Virus record (IMG/VR): IMGVR_UViG_3300021197_000758
Coordinates: 1-56,002 of that record
Length of the DNA: 56,002 nt
Source: a virus
Reading direction: 5' to 3' (one strand)
Shown: positions 34,905-44,341 of the stretch, in pieces
Position numbering within the stretch: the stretch's first letter is position 1
Layout: each line of letters begins with the position of its first letter
The notes under the pieces: model-generated
What the model was told of the DNA's origin: nothing
The model's input: only the letters and a program-made list of their open reading frames with translations
Databases searched by the model: none
Made by a program: the position numbers and the translations under genes

Positions 34905-36380
34905 CTATGCAGCTTTTGTAAATAATACAAAGTTGTTAGCTGCTTGAGTTACTAAACATCTTTCTGACAAGAAGTTAACCTTCATTGTGTCAAGATCAGT
35001 AGTGTAAGCTCCACCTACAGAACCAGTAATCCAAGACTTCATTCTTCGGTCATCAGCTTCAGAAGCTCTGTATCGAACGTGTAAGAATGGACGTCTGATG
35101 TTAGTACCTAACATTTGATCGTAAACAGTACTTGTTCCAGCAGGAACTAATACTCCCTCCACGTTGTTAATTAAGCCACGAGTAGAAGCATCGTTTAAGT
35201 ATTTCCAGTCAGTCTTGTAGAAGTCGTAAGATCCTCTTCTGAATCCAGAGAAACCTAAGTTTAACGCCATCTCAGAAGAATTTTCAAATACTCCATAAGA
35301 AGTACCACCCTCTCCATAAGAGTTTTGAGCAGCTAACATATCATCAAAATCCAAAGCCAATGCTCTGTCTAAGAATAACATATTCTCCTCAATAGCTCCC
35401 TGCTTGTCAAGGTTTTGAAGAATAAAGTCAAAGTCTTGTAAAGCAGTTCTTGCAACTGCTCCAGAACCATCTCCGTTTGCGTAGTTCTCATAAACATTAC
35501 CTCTTGCTGTAATAGCAGCGAAAAGACCTTCAGTACCAGCAGTAGTTTGATTTAATTCAATCTGAACTTTAGATGCAGCGTCAGCTAACTCTCCTTCAAC
35601 TACAGACATCTCTAAGTAATCTTGGAAACGTAGTCTAGTTTCTCCTTCAGACTTTAAGTACCATAAGTATCCAGAAGTACCATCTTCAGCAGCAACTTCA
35701 ACCCATCCAATTTGAGATGCGTCAGAACCACTGATTTCATAGTTATCCTTGATAATAATTGGCTTGTTACTGTACTGAGTGAAAGATGCTTCTAAAGATC
35801 CTTCCATTCCAAAGTCTGCTTTCTTGAACTCAGATCCATAAACAAATAAGTTTATAGTATCGTTCGTAACAAATCCTGCTGTCGCTAAAGTAGCTGCACC
35901 GTAAGGTAATGCTGTAAATTGGTTTGCAGTAACACCTGTTCCTACAGCCGAAACGTAAGCTTTAACTGTAACTCCAGCACCAGTACCAGTAACTCCTTGA
36001 ATTACAACTGTATTACCTTTTCTTATTGCCATATTGTGCGCAGTACCTAGTACAATTGTACCTGCAGCAGCATCAGTAACTGTAACCGCTAAAGTACTAG
36101 CTCCAGTTGCGTACCCAATATGTAATCTATTTTGCTCCGACCATACAACTTGATCAGAAGTCATTGGCATTTCAGCACCTACCATTCTTAAGAATCCTGA
36201 TAGAGTTCTGTTTCCGTAACGCTCTACCTCAGCTTCGTAAAGCTCTGGTAAGTATTGTTGAGCAAAGTTTCCACCAGTCTCACTAGTGAAGTCTAGGTAG
36301 TTTTCATTACCTGTTGTTTTAGTTGGCATTGGTCGTAAGCTAAATACGCCTGCGCTGTCATTAATTGCAAATGTTCCCAT
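34905..36380 (-). CDS. Major capsid protein
   Basis: A 491-residue HK97-fold-type capsid protein. It begins with a short flexible arm and FAQQYLPELYEAEVERYGNR. An inserted beta domain follows (about 95-190; VTVTDAAAGTIVLGTAHNMA). The C-terminal part contains RRPFLHVRYRASEADDRRMK and a TGSVGG segment, which I recognise from capsid proteins of Bacteroidetes podoviruses including crAss-like relatives. It is preceded by a scaffold gene and portal and followed by a strong terminator, as expected for the most abundant virion protein. No cleaved prodomain is obvious. Phage chaperonins encoded elsewhere may help it fold. Confidence 0.85.
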   Translation of the reverse strand: MGTFAINDSAGVFSLRPMPTKTTGNENYLDFTSETGGNFAQQYLPELYEAEVERYGNRTLSGFLRMVGAEMPMTSDQVVWSEQNRLHIGYATGASTLAVTVTDAAAGTIVLGTAHNMAIRKGNTVVIQGVTGTGAGVTVKAYVSAVGTGVTANQFTALPYGAATLATAGFVTNDTINLFVYGSEFKKADFGMEGSLEASFTQYSNKPIIIKDNYEISGSDASQIGWVEVAAEDGTSGYLWYLKSEGETRLRFQDYLEMSVVEGELADAASKVQIELNQTTAGTEGLFAAITARGNVYENYANGDGSGAVARTALQDFDFILQNLDKQGAIEENMLFLDRALALDFDDMLAAQNSYGEGGTSYGVFENSSEMALNLGFSGFRRGSYDFYKTDWKYLNDASTRGLINNVEGVLVPAGTSTVYDQMLGTNIRRPFLHVRYRASEADDRRMKSWITGSVGGAYTTDLDTMKVNFLSERCLVTQAANNFVLFTKAA

Positions 36381-36394
36381 TTTGTTTTAATTTT

Positions 36395-37576
36395 TTAAAA
36401 TTTACTTTTTATTTTTAGTTTCGAAGAATCAACTCCACTTATAGCCTTAACCTTCAATCCATTAATAAAAACACTGTCGCCTGCAGTTTTTCTAGGTTCG
36501 TTTGATAGGTTCTTAGAACCACCAATAACCTCCTTAACTGCGTCAGCTTTACCTTGTTCGTAGAAATGAGTTGCAATCTTGTCTATGTTTGAAGCTGCGT
36601 ACATTGCTTTATGATACCCCTTGTGGTCTACTACCTCTCCGCTTTCTCCCAGAAACTTTCCGATGACGTTCGATAGTTCAGACTGTTTTTCGGCAACACT
36701 AGTTGGATTGTTTATGCCATACCTAAATTTCTTTTCACCAATATTGAAATCAAAACCTTTGAAATCGTTAGTGAAAACTTCGGTTGTGGCTTTTTTAAAC
36801 CTTTCGTGCTTTTGCTTCATTAAGCTCTGCTCTTCATTATATCGATTGAAGAAGTCCATTGCTTTCTTCTGCTCTTGAGTTACGCCTGGTCTCAACTTGA
36901 TCTCATCGTAGTACTTACTCTTTAAGCTTTCTAAAAAGTCTTTAGCTTCTTTAACCTCTTCTTTAAACGCAAGCTTTTTCTTGCGTATGTCTCTTTCGTC
37001 GTCAAGGTCTTCATCATATGAAAAACTATCCTCCAAAAGGAAATCTATTTCTTCCTCATCTAAGTGAGGTTTGCTCTTCTTGTAGTACTCTTTAAGAAGT
37101 ACATTATTATCAACATTACTGTAGTCTGCATTAAGCCTAACGTAGTCTTCTACCGTTCCACCAGTTTCTTCCATAAAAGATACTAGCTTCTCAACATTCT
37201 CTGGTAGGGGTTTTCCTGTTGCGTTAGACTCACTAACAGCTTTAATCATTTCACTTTCAGCAGTATTGGCACTAACTTGCTCCTCTTCAGTTATTTCTTG
37301 AATAACAACTGGCTCTTCATCTTGAATGGAGCCTTGTTTTGGTGATACTTCTGTATCCACTTTTTGTACAGGTTCGGCTTGTTTATCTGCAACCACTGTT
37401 GCTGCTTCTTGCTCTTTATTGGCATCTTCCTGAATTAAGTTAACTTTAGTAACATCCTGCTCGACATCCTTCTTTGAAAAGTCTACCTTAACAGGCTCTG
37501 TACTTTTATTTAAGTTCTTCATTTTAGGCTTGCTTTTTACTTTAAAGCTACCCTCTTGCTTTACTTCTTTCTCCAT
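36395..37576 (-). CDS. Capsid scaffolding protein (probable)
   Basis: A 393-residue highly charged, helical protein between portal and capsid genes, the classic scaffold position. The first 110 residues are low-complexity Lys/Glu/Val/Gln and likely disordered. The middle (SKPHLDEEEIDFLLEDSFSYD, about 160-180) and the following Lys/Glu helix are typical of scaffold proteins. The C-terminus is basic, as needed to bind the capsid protein. No enzyme motif is present, so it does not look like a protease-scaffold fusion. Confidence 0.75.
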   Translation of the reverse strand: MEKEVKQEGSFKVKSKPKMKNLNKSTEPVKVDFSKKDVEQDVTKVNLIQEDANKEQEAATVVADKQAEPVQKVDTEVSPKQGSIQDEEPVVIQEITEEEQVSANTAESEMIKAVSESNATGKPLPENVEKLVSFMEETGGTVEDYVRLNADYSNVDNNVLLKEYYKKSKPHLDEEEIDFLLEDSFSYDEDLDDERDIRKKKLAFKEEVKEAKDFLESLKSKYYDEIKLRPGVTQEQKKAMDFFNRYNEEQSLMKQKHERFKKATTEVFTNDFKGFDFNIGEKKFRYGINNPTSVAEKQSELSNVIGKFLGESGEVVDHKGYHKAMYAASNIDKIATHFYEQGKADAVKEVIGGSKNLSNEPRKTAGDSVFINGLKVKAISGVDSSKLKIKSKF

Positions 37577-37603
37577 AATATAATATAATATAAATTTAAA
37601 AAA

Positions 37604-40009
37604 TTACTTAGGACCAAATTGGTCTAAGCTAAATCCACCAAGTACGTCATTCCCTGACGACTCAAAATTCTTTGGCAATAAGTTATTCTTTCTTTGATCA
37701 ATAAGCTCAGACTGTTGCGTTCCCTGCATCTTAAGTCTCTTATCTTTTCTATCCTCAACAGATTGCTCCTTGCCTGCTTCAGCACTAGCTCTTATTTGAG
37801 CCAACTGCATATTGAAGTTAAACTCCTCAGCCATAAGCTCTCTCTTTATTTGAGCCTCAGTTCTAAGTCTTTCTATCTCAAACTTAGACTTAGCCTGCTC
37901 TATACTTATCTTTTCAGCCGTAAGTGCTTGCTGCTTTTGAACATCTGTCATAGCTGTCTGCTCTGCTAACTGAGCGTTTGCCTGAGCTTGCGCTTGTATG
38001 TTTTGTTGTTGAGCTTGTTGTGCTGCAGCTACTTTTTTCTTTCTCCTATCCTTTAGCATCTCATTTGCCAACTGTAGGTTCTTAACTCTCCTTATGTCTA
38101 TAACATCTTCTAGGTCTATGCCTCCAGATTGAAGAGCTATTTGTATGTTTTGCTCTAGTTGAGCTTTCTCCTCGTCGTCTGGCTCCAATTCTAAGAATAT
38201 ACCAAAGTCGTGAAGATTTAAGTTAGATATCTCGTGTAGGGTAGCTGTATTAAACTTAGATATACTATTTACTAATGCGTTCTCTGTTAATGGAAACTCC
38301 AAAGAGTCAGCAACTCTCCTAGAGATGTTTTCGCACGCTCTAAGCGTCAAGTAGCAGCTTGCCTGAAGTATGTGCCTAGTTGCAACATTAGATTGATTAG
38401 CTGCCATCTTTTGAAGCCCTACTAGCGCATCTTTTGATGGTGCAGATCCGTCTCTAGCTTCATTCAATCCTGTTACGTCTCTAATCATTTGCAGGTAGTA
38501 CTGGTAAATACTAACCAAAGAGCTTATCTTGCCACCTCCATTTGATGAGTTTAACTCTTGAATTGGAATCTTACCTCTATTTAATTCCCCATCTTGAGTT
38601 AATGATCTACCAAGGACACTACCAGTTTGGAAGTACATATTTAATGCCTCTGCAGGATTGTAAGTAGTTCCATTTCCTAAGTCTACCTCAGCCAACCCAT
38701 CAACATCTAAGAATACTCCATCTGGAACCATTCTGGCAATAACTTGCTGAATTTTTATGTGAGTCAACTGAATCATATCAGCAAACCCAGTTATTCTACT
38801 AACTACAGAGTCTATCTTTCCGTTATACATCCTTGGCGCACATATAACGTAGTTCATCTCAACCTTAGATGTATCTCCATAGGGTCTAGTCATATTCTCA
38901 CTAAGTTCCCACTGTAGCATTATATTGCTTCCTAGTATCTTAGCCCCAGAATACAGAACCTCAATACTTCTTGATACCTTCTTGAATGTATCGCTCTCAG
39001 GTGGATTAAAATTGTCGTCTTTTTGTATGACCTTCTCTAATCCATTAGGACCTTGCTTTATTTTAAAAACCTGATTATTATAAGTCTTGTACTCAAAGTA
39101 AAGGACTTGAACTGTATTTTCATCATAACCTCTCCACCCAGAAATGTATTCCTTATTTCCAGGCATACTTTCTATCCTCTTAAGGTCTTCTTGGCTTATG
39201 TTTGGGAACTGCTTCTTAAGCTCTGGTATAGATACCGACTTAACTTCTCCAACATAATATATATCTTCAAAGTTCGGATCTTCACTGTAAGAGTAAACCA
39301 TGTTCGCTGGGTCGCAGTAATCAGCCTTAACTCCATTCGATTTATTCCAAGTTGTTTTAACTGCACCTATTCCAAGAACTGTTAAGTCGTAGTTAAACCT
39401 TTTTCTTACCTCATCAAACTTGTTCTTATCTAAAACGTAGTTTATAACTTCTTCTTCAGCTATTTCTACAGACTGCTTGTAGTCAAGTTGCATATGAAGA
39501 GACAGTTCCTCTTTTGTTTCTGGTAAAGACGCTGGATCGCTAGTGCTAAAACCATTAACTCCAAGATTTTCTTGAAGCATCATCATCTCTTCCTTAGCTG
39601 CCATATCTTCCATTATAGAAGTGGCGTACTTAGTTCTCTTTTGTATTGATTCTGGATCTTGAGCATAAGCACTTATCTCGTACTTCTTTTCAGTTATTCC
39701 ATTAGCAACAATATCCACGAACTTTGATATCACAGGCACTGGTTTCCAATCTAAGTTCAAGTAAGATAAGTCTCCATTTATAGCCAACTCGTCCTTGTAC
39801 TTCTGAACAGGCTGCTCACCTCTAGCGTAAAGTCTAAGAGTATGAAACCTGTTATAGTTTGTAGAGAATCTACTTCCAGTACCTCCCTGATTAAACCACT
39901 CAGATTCAATAGCTCTACCTACCTGCGAACCATACTCAGGAGTATTCTTCTCTATGTCACTAACTACTTGGCTAGGAAATGCACTATTTGGGTTTGCGCC
40001 TACATTCAT
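37604..40009 (-). CDS. Portal protein
   Basis: An 801-residue portal that forms the DNA channel at one capsid vertex. It follows the terminase gene with an ATGA overlap. The N-terminal half contains FHTLRLYARGEQPVQKYKD and PVPVISKFVDIVANGI, patterns I know from podovirus portals of Bacteroidetes. A central helical part follows, and the last 150 residues are a Gln/Ala-rich coiled coil (AAQQAQQQNIQAQAQANAQL), probably the barrel or crown helix. It is larger than the 725-residue P22 portal. Confidence 0.82.
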   Translation of the reverse strand: MNVGANPNSAFPSQVVSDIEKNTPEYGSQVGRAIESEWFNQGGTGSRFSTNYNRFHTLRLYARGEQPVQKYKDELAINGDLSYLNLDWKPVPVISKFVDIVANGITEKKYEISAYAQDPESIQKRTKYATSIMEDMAAKEEMMMLQENLGVNGFSTSDPASLPETKEELSLHMQLDYKQSVEIAEEEVINYVLDKNKFDEVRKRFNYDLTVLGIGAVKTTWNKSNGVKADYCDPANMVYSYSEDPNFEDIYYVGEVKSVSIPELKKQFPNISQEDLKRIESMPGNKEYISGWRGYDENTVQVLYFEYKTYNNQVFKIKQGPNGLEKVIQKDDNFNPPESDTFKKVSRSIEVLYSGAKILGSNIMLQWELSENMTRPYGDTSKVEMNYVICAPRMYNGKIDSVVSRITGFADMIQLTHIKIQQVIARMVPDGVFLDVDGLAEVDLGNGTTYNPAEALNMYFQTGSVLGRSLTQDGELNRGKIPIQELNSSNGGGKISSLVSIYQYYLQMIRDVTGLNEARDGSAPSKDALVGLQKMAANQSNVATRHILQASCYLTLRACENISRRVADSLEFPLTENALVNSISKFNTATLHEISNLNLHDFGIFLELEPDDEEKAQLEQNIQIALQSGGIDLEDVIDIRRVKNLQLANEMLKDRRKKKVAAAQQAQQQNIQAQAQANAQLAEQTAMTDVQKQQALTAEKISIEQAKSKFEIERLRTEAQIKRELMAEEFNFNMQLAQIRASAEAGKEQSVEDRKDKRLKMQGTQQSELIDQRKNNLLPKNFESSGNDVLGGFSLDQFGPK

Positions 40010-42222
40010 TTATTTATTATTTTTGAAAATTGTCCAGAGTTATCGTATCTCTTTAACCCTAGATTTATGTTTTTTACCGTAACTCTATTGATAGGTGCGT
40101 ATCTATTCTTATTGCAAGCCATTATGGCTAAACCAGAACTTATCGATGCATCGTGAGCTGTTCTATTATTTATGTTAAATCTAGCCCAATCCTCTAAAGT
40201 TCTTTGAAAATAAATATCTCCCATTTCATCATCTCCAAGAACACCAACCAATTCTTCAATATACGTTTCAATTGCGGATGCGTGAGCCTGCTTAATGTCC
40301 TCACTACTGTTTGGTATCCCACCAATTTCTCTCTCAGTAACAGATAGCTTAGTGTAAGCCTTGTCTGGTCTATTCATTGAGAACCCTCTATATCCTCTAT
40401 TTTTTAGATGGTATAGAAGTCTTGGCTTGTTATTCTCTGCTAGTATTGGCATTCCGTAAAACACTAAAGACATTAGAACGTCTTCAAAAAATATTTCTGC
40501 AGTCTGCGGCCTAGCTATGTACTCTAAAAAAAATCTATTTGATGGAGCATCTTCCATACTGAACTTAGTTAATCCGTGAAGAGACCCCTTAGATCCCTTG
40601 TTGTCAACAGTTCCAGATATGTCATATGGGTCACACCCAAAAGCTCCAAGATGTTCATTTCCAGGATACTTTACTCCATTTTTGATTACAACTCTATTTT
40701 GTAGACTTACTGGAGGTATCCAGGATAGGTGAAATCTTCCAGCTCTATCTGGTGAAAAGACAACCTTAGTGTCTTGTATTCCATTCTCCCAATGAAAGTT
40801 CCCAATTGTAACTAATGAACTTGCTTTCATCCCCTCGTTGTGATCTATCTGTTGATATATCTTTGTCAAGTTAAATAGAGATTGCTTTGCTTCATCTCTA
40901 AATGCGTGCTGCTCAGTTCTAGGGAACTGTCTATAAAATTCATTAAGACCGTCTTGATCACTCTTTAATCCATCTACCTCATTATTCCAATACTGTATTA
41001 CACCTTGCTCAATATTGTATCCATGCGTGTCTTTAAGTGGCTTTTCTGGTGTATCGAAGACAGGTATTCCATAAGAATCAATGTATCCTTCGTAGTTCCA
41101 CTCCATAGGTATAAACAAAGAGTATAATCCAGAAGCAGTTTGTCCATTACTGTTTCTATTTGTGACATCTGATGCATAATATAATTTCTTAAAATTATCT
41201 CCTCCTTTATCAAGTGCATTACTTGTTGAACCCATCATGCACTTACCTATAATCTTACTACCAAGCCTTAAGCAGGTCCTAGTAACTCTCCAGTTATTTA
41301 ATATATTATTAGGTCTCTCCCACTTTCCAGACTCGTCATGAACTAGTAGCTTTAATTTTTCTCCATCATAGGAGTTGTCACCTGTATTTTTCCAGTCAAT
41401 TGTAGTATCAAGCCCTTCGAGATCCTCTTCTCTTTCATTAGAGTTAAGCTTCCTTCTTGTAAGTTTTGAAGCTGGCACTCTATACGCAAGTTCCGTTTTT
41501 GGTCTGTCCATACCATCTTGGATCGGCTTGAAGAAAAATGGATAGTTAACTGAGATTGGGACAATCTTGTCGGTAAACATTTTTTTCGCATCAGGTCCTG
41601 ATTTTGATAAAACCCCAAACCTTGAGTCTGCTGACATTGTTGCAAGATTAGCTGTCTCTCCTGACGCCATGAACGAAAATCCACTCCGTCTGTTTTTAAG
41701 GTAGCACATTCCAAAACATCTAACGTCAGCTTTGCAGGCTTCCCAGAATATATAGAAGAGTCTGTTTGACTCTCTAAAGTCTGCATACCCAACATCAATC
41801 TTTGACCATTGCAGATACATATAGTGAGAGCCAGTAATATAAGTAGGCTGACCCTTATTAACAAACCAAAATCCGTGTTCTCTTTTTTCAAATTCTTTTT
41901 CAATGTAATCGTACCACTTTTCTTGAAAATCTTCGGGGTATTCCCTCCAGTCAAATATAGTTTTAATCCTATCTAATTCCTTTGGAATATCGCCCCTACT
42001 CCACCTATTATCCTTAAATTTATGAACGCTAAATTCTGCAGGAAGAGCTATCTTTAAGTTTTGTATTTCGTAAACATCGCCTATGGTTCCGTTCTTACTA
42101 ATAATAACCATGTCGTGGTCCTTGTCGTAGCCGTACTTCCACTTCTTTAAACGATTGTTCTTTTTTATTGTAGATGGCTTTACATAACCATCTAATATTT
42201 TATATAGAGTTTGCTCGTACAT
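40006..42222 (-). CDS. terL: Terminase large subunit
   Basis: A 738-residue packaging motor. The ATPase part has a degenerate P-loop, RRSGFS (178-183), and Walker B LLVHDESGKW with Asp296 and Glu297. The nuclease part starts with FGCDPYDISG, giving the first metal-binding Asp. I place the start at 42222, where ATG follows the upstream stop (TAGTATG). An in-frame ATG at 42300 would overlap the small-terminase candidate by 77 bases. The P-loop lacks the usual GK[ST], which is also seen in other large terminases. It lies directly before the portal gene. Confidence 0.85.
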   Translation of the reverse strand: MYEQTLYKILDGYVKPSTIKKNNRLKKWKYGYDKDHDMVIISKNGTIGDVYEIQNLKIALPAEFSVHKFKDNRWSRGDIPKELDRIKTIFDWREYPEDFQEKWYDYIEKEFEKREHGFWFVNKGQPTYITGSHYMYLQWSKIDVGYADFRESNRLFYIFWEACKADVRCFGMCYLKNRRSGFSFMASGETANLATMSADSRFGVLSKSGPDAKKMFTDKIVPISVNYPFFFKPIQDGMDRPKTELAYRVPASKLTRRKLNSNEREEDLEGLDTTIDWKNTGDNSYDGEKLKLLVHDESGKWERPNNILNNWRVTRTCLRLGSKIIGKCMMGSTSNALDKGGDNFKKLYYASDVTNRNSNGQTASGLYSLFIPMEWNYEGYIDSYGIPVFDTPEKPLKDTHGYNIEQGVIQYWNNEVDGLKSDQDGLNEFYRQFPRTEQHAFRDEAKQSLFNLTKIYQQIDHNEGMKASSLVTIGNFHWENGIQDTKVVFSPDRAGRFHLSWIPPVSLQNRVVIKNGVKYPGNEHLGAFGCDPYDISGTVDNKGSKGSLHGLTKFSMEDAPSNRFFLEYIARPQTAEIFFEDVLMSLVFYGMPILAENNKPRLLYHLKNRGYRGFSMNRPDKAYTKLSVTEREIGGIPNSSEDIKQAHASAIETYIEELVGVLGDDEMGDIYFQRTLEDWARFNINNRTAHDASISSGLAIMACNKNRYAPINRVTVKNINLGLKRYDNSGQFSKIINK

Positions 42223-42223
42223 A

Positions 42224-42508
42224 CTATGGAGTTTTTGCTCTACCTTCAGCGAATCCTTTGAAATTGTTCTTTGCTTTAGGCTCCTCTTTTGGTCTGTCAT
42301 TAAGCATATCGTCTTCGTCTTGTATCCTCTTTAGTATCTCAAAAGCATCAAATATTGCTAACTTCTTTGTAGCAGCAGCATTCTTAAGCTTGTCTGCCGT
42401 TAAATCGTCATCCTCATCTATAATTGGCTCTTGAGCTACTTTTATCAATTCTTCAACTGCTCTTTGCCCAGCTAGGATTATACTCTTTTTCGTCTCCTTT
42501 ACGTCCAT
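42224..42508 (-). CDS. Small terminase subunit candidate
   Basis: A 94-residue acidic, helical protein (DDDLTADKLKNAAATKKLAI and AFEILKRIQDEDDMLN) placed immediately upstream of terL. Its size and position are those of a small terminase, but no helix-turn-helix is clear. It overlaps the end of the Cpn10-like gene by 56 bases in another frame, and no alternative start would avoid this. A regulator of packaging is possible; the call is mainly contextual. Confidence 0.55.
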   Translation of the reverse strand: MDVKETKKSIILAGQRAVEELIKVAQEPIIDEDDDLTADKLKNAAATKKLAIFDAFEILKRIQDEDDMLNDRPKEEPKAKNNFKGFAEGRAKTP

Positions 42509-43049
42509 GTTTCGCTACGATATTATTAAATTTCATTCCATATAGTAGTTCGCCATCTATTACGAAGACAAACTCTGATGTTGGTCTAAAAGAGACTAAG
42601 TCTCCCTCCTTAACGCTAATTTCACTAAGCTTCTTGTTTCCATGCTTAAGTATGCCCATTAGCGGCTTTTCTGTAGTCAAAGAGAATACGTCATCAGTTA
42701 CTATCGGTTTAACGAAGCAGTAATCTAAATGAGTGTTATTCTTCCCATACATATATATCTGCTCAGGAGAACATATATACATATCTTCATTTATAAAGCT
42801 TCGACTATTTTTCTCTAAACCTCTAATGTCATAGAACCTTCTAAATACATTGTGGTGAACTATAACCCTGTCGCCAACCTTTATGTCGGTATCCATTGAT
42901 AATGGAAGACCTACTACTTCAGCTACTTTACTTACGCTTTTAAACTCTTCTATTCTTGTGTTTATCACAAGGTCTACATCTCCAACCTTTACCGTGTTAT
43001 TGTATCTGCCATCAACAGGCTTTACAATAAAGTCATATATGCTTCTCAT
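42453..43049 (-). CDS. Tandem Cpn10/GroES-like protein
   Basis: A 198-residue protein that seems to contain two Cpn10-type units. The C-terminal unit has VKEGDLVSF, a strand pair, IDGELLYGMKFNNIVAKHG. This corresponds to the VKVGDKVLF ... IDGEEYLVMREDDILAIV end of GroES. The N-terminal unit has IKVGDRVIVHHNVFRRF and ICSPEQIYMYGKN in the same order. No classical mobile loop is clear. It is separate from the canonical GroES at 48177-48437 and lies next to the terminase genes, so it may act as a capsid-specific lid or have another role. The similarity is visible but distant. Confidence 0.5.
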   Translation of the reverse strand: MRSIYDFIVKPVDGRYNNTVKVGDVDLVINTRIEEFKSVSKVAEVVGLPLSMDTDIKVGDRVIVHHNVFRRFYDIRGLEKNSRSFINEDMYICSPEQIYMYGKNNTHLDYCFVKPIVTDDVFSLTTEKPLMGILKHGNKKLSEISVKEGDLVSFRPTSEFVFVIDGELLYGMKFNNIVAKHGRKGDEKEYNPSWAKSS

Positions 43050-43276
43050 TAGTAATGCAAATCATATTCAACAGATATTGCCATATTGGAATTAAATTTC
43101 TTCCAAGGCAAAGTTTCCCCATCCTTTTCGATGTAGATGTTATAAGAATTATCCTTCTCGTCAAAAAGAATATTGGATATTTCATGACCACCGTACACGC
43201 TCTGACCAACAGAGTAGTGCATCGCATCATTTTTATAATCAGAACCAATGCTGATTTTTCTTACAACACTACTCAT
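43049..43276 (-). CDS. Hypothetical protein
   Basis: A 75-residue beta-rich protein (DAMHYSVGQSVYGGHEISNI, then IYIEKDGETLPWKKF). It is common in this position in Bacteroidetes phages as far as I recall, without known function. Its start overlaps the stop of the coiled-coil gene upstream, and its stop overlaps the next start (TAATG), so these genes are translationally coupled. An overlapping frame at 43033-43248 was rejected. Confidence 0.65.
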   Translation of the reverse strand: MSSVVRKISIGSDYKNDAMHYSVGQSVYGGHEISNILFDEKDNSYNIYIEKDGETLPWKKFNSNMAISVEYDLHY

Positions 43277-43512
43277 TATTTCGTAGGTTCTTCTTCTATT
43301 TTAGAATATGACCCATCACTTAGATCAATATTAACTAATCCGTACTTCTCTTCAAGTTCAGCTTTCGTTTCCTCAACATCCTTATTAACACCAATAAAAA
43401 CTTGCATAAGTTCGTGCTTTCTAAGTTCTAGTGTTCCTAAGTCTTGCTTTATTTTAGCTATAGTTGACTGCTGCTCTCTTATTTTTTCTAATTCTTCGTC
43501 TGTTATTCTCAT
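43276..43512 (-). CDS. Small coiled-coil protein
   Basis: A 78-residue protein forming one long heptad-repeat helix (TDEELEKIREQQSTIAKIKQ) and a short acidic tail. It resembles small coiled-coil proteins found near lysis genes in Bacteroidetes phages. It lies between the 3TM-type holin candidate and the 75-residue gene. Role unknown. Confidence 0.65.
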   Translation of the reverse strand: MRITDEELEKIREQQSTIAKIKQDLGTLELRKHELMQVFIGVNKDVEETKAELEEKYGLVNIDLSDGSYSKIEEEPTK

Positions 43513-43533
43513 TTGATTAAATTTAATTAAATT

Positions 43534-43998
43534 CTACTTATTACTATTATTACTTATGTTTTTCCATTTTTCTGCTCCTCTAGAACCAAAGTATGCAACA
43601 TATACAGTTGTTAACAACATTTGCAATAAATCAATCCAAGCATCTTTTACATTGAATGAAGACATTGCGTAGCTATCTATTAACACAAAGATAGTCATTG
43701 ATAAAGTTAAAAATATCAATGATATTGGTCTAGTGTTTTTAGATAACCAAGAGTCTGAACCCATATCGGCTTTCCATCTTTCACTAACTTCACTCATTTC
43801 GGCCATGTCCATTTCAATCATCTTCATAGCCATCTCCTTATCTTCTTTAGACATAGAGTGATCTTTAGAAATTAAGTTCTTTATTACACCTAATCCACCA
43901 GAGCTAGGCAACACGTCACCTATTGTATCTAGTATCTGTGGAGCTTTTTCTTTTAAGAAAATTCCAACTTTAGTTTCTGATAATTTTTTCTTAGACAT
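43534..43998 (-). CDS. Holin-like membrane protein (GTA-type 3TM holin family)
   Basis: A 154-residue protein with an N-terminal helical, Met/Lys/Glu-rich domain and two clear membrane segments (about 91-110 and 119-137). RWKADMGSDSWLSKNTRPIS and the end FGSRGAEKW match the pattern of the holin family first described in gene-transfer agents (3TM holin). It would form membrane lesions that release the endolysin encoded at 45522-45980. Another candidate holin is the 55-residue protein at 45967-46134. Its start overlaps the next gene upstream by 8 bases. Confidence 0.72.
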   Translation of the reverse strand: MSKKKLSETKVGIFLKEKAPQILDTIGDVLPSSGGLGVIKNLISKDHSMSKEDKEMAMKMIEMDMAEMSEVSERWKADMGSDSWLSKNTRPISLIFLTLSMTIFVLIDSYAMSSFNVKDAWIDLLQMLLTTVYVAYFGSRGAEKWKNISNNSNK

Positions 43999-44341
43999 TA
44001 TACTTACTATTTTTGTATTTAGTACCTGACTTTTTATATGCCTCAGCCTCCCATGGAGAATTAGATGGACTAGCCATAGCTATTTTTTTTGATGACTTTG
44101 AGTAAGTCTTACCTTTCCAGTAAATGTTTCTGTCATCGTAGTCAAGATCACCTCTAGATATTTGATTGATGTGAACCATTTCGTGACCTATAACCTCGTT
44201 ATGGAATTTAGGATCAAGCTTCTCGTTAATCAATATCGTTCCATTCCTATTACTCTGACCAAGGACTCCAGGTCCCAAGTCAGCTTCGTAAACTTGGGCC
44301 GACTCACTCATGTATGGTGGGTTAGATAACTTAAATCCCAT
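43991..44341 (-). CDS. HExxH zinc metallopeptidase-like protein
   Basis: A 116-residue protein with NEVIGHEMVHINQI, giving His53, Glu54 and His57 of a zinc-peptidase site, and a downstream SPWEAEAY that supplies a Glu as a possible third ligand. The surrounding GDLDYDDRNIYWKGKTY is typical of DUF4157-like proteins in phages. It lies between the holin-like and the 178-residue virion-like genes, so a role in lysis, virion maturation or entry is possible. Catalysis is plausible but unproven. Confidence 0.68.
   Translation of the reverse strand: MGFKLSNPPYMSESAQVYEADLGPGVLGQSNRNGTILINEKLDPKFHNEVIGHEMVHINQISRGDLDYDDRNIYWKGKTYSKSSKKIAMASPSNSPWEAEAYKKSGTKYKNSKYNV

Noticed and set aside
41352-41954. 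200-residue - strand frame inside terL
   Set aside because: It is an alternative frame of terL with no domain similarity.
42223-42300. Longer TerL start at 42300
   Set aside because: It would overlap the upstream gene by 77 bases; ATG at 42222 directly follows the upstream stop.
43033-43248. Alternative - strand frame of 71 residues
   Set aside because: It overlaps the coupled 75-residue gene in another frame and lacks coding character.
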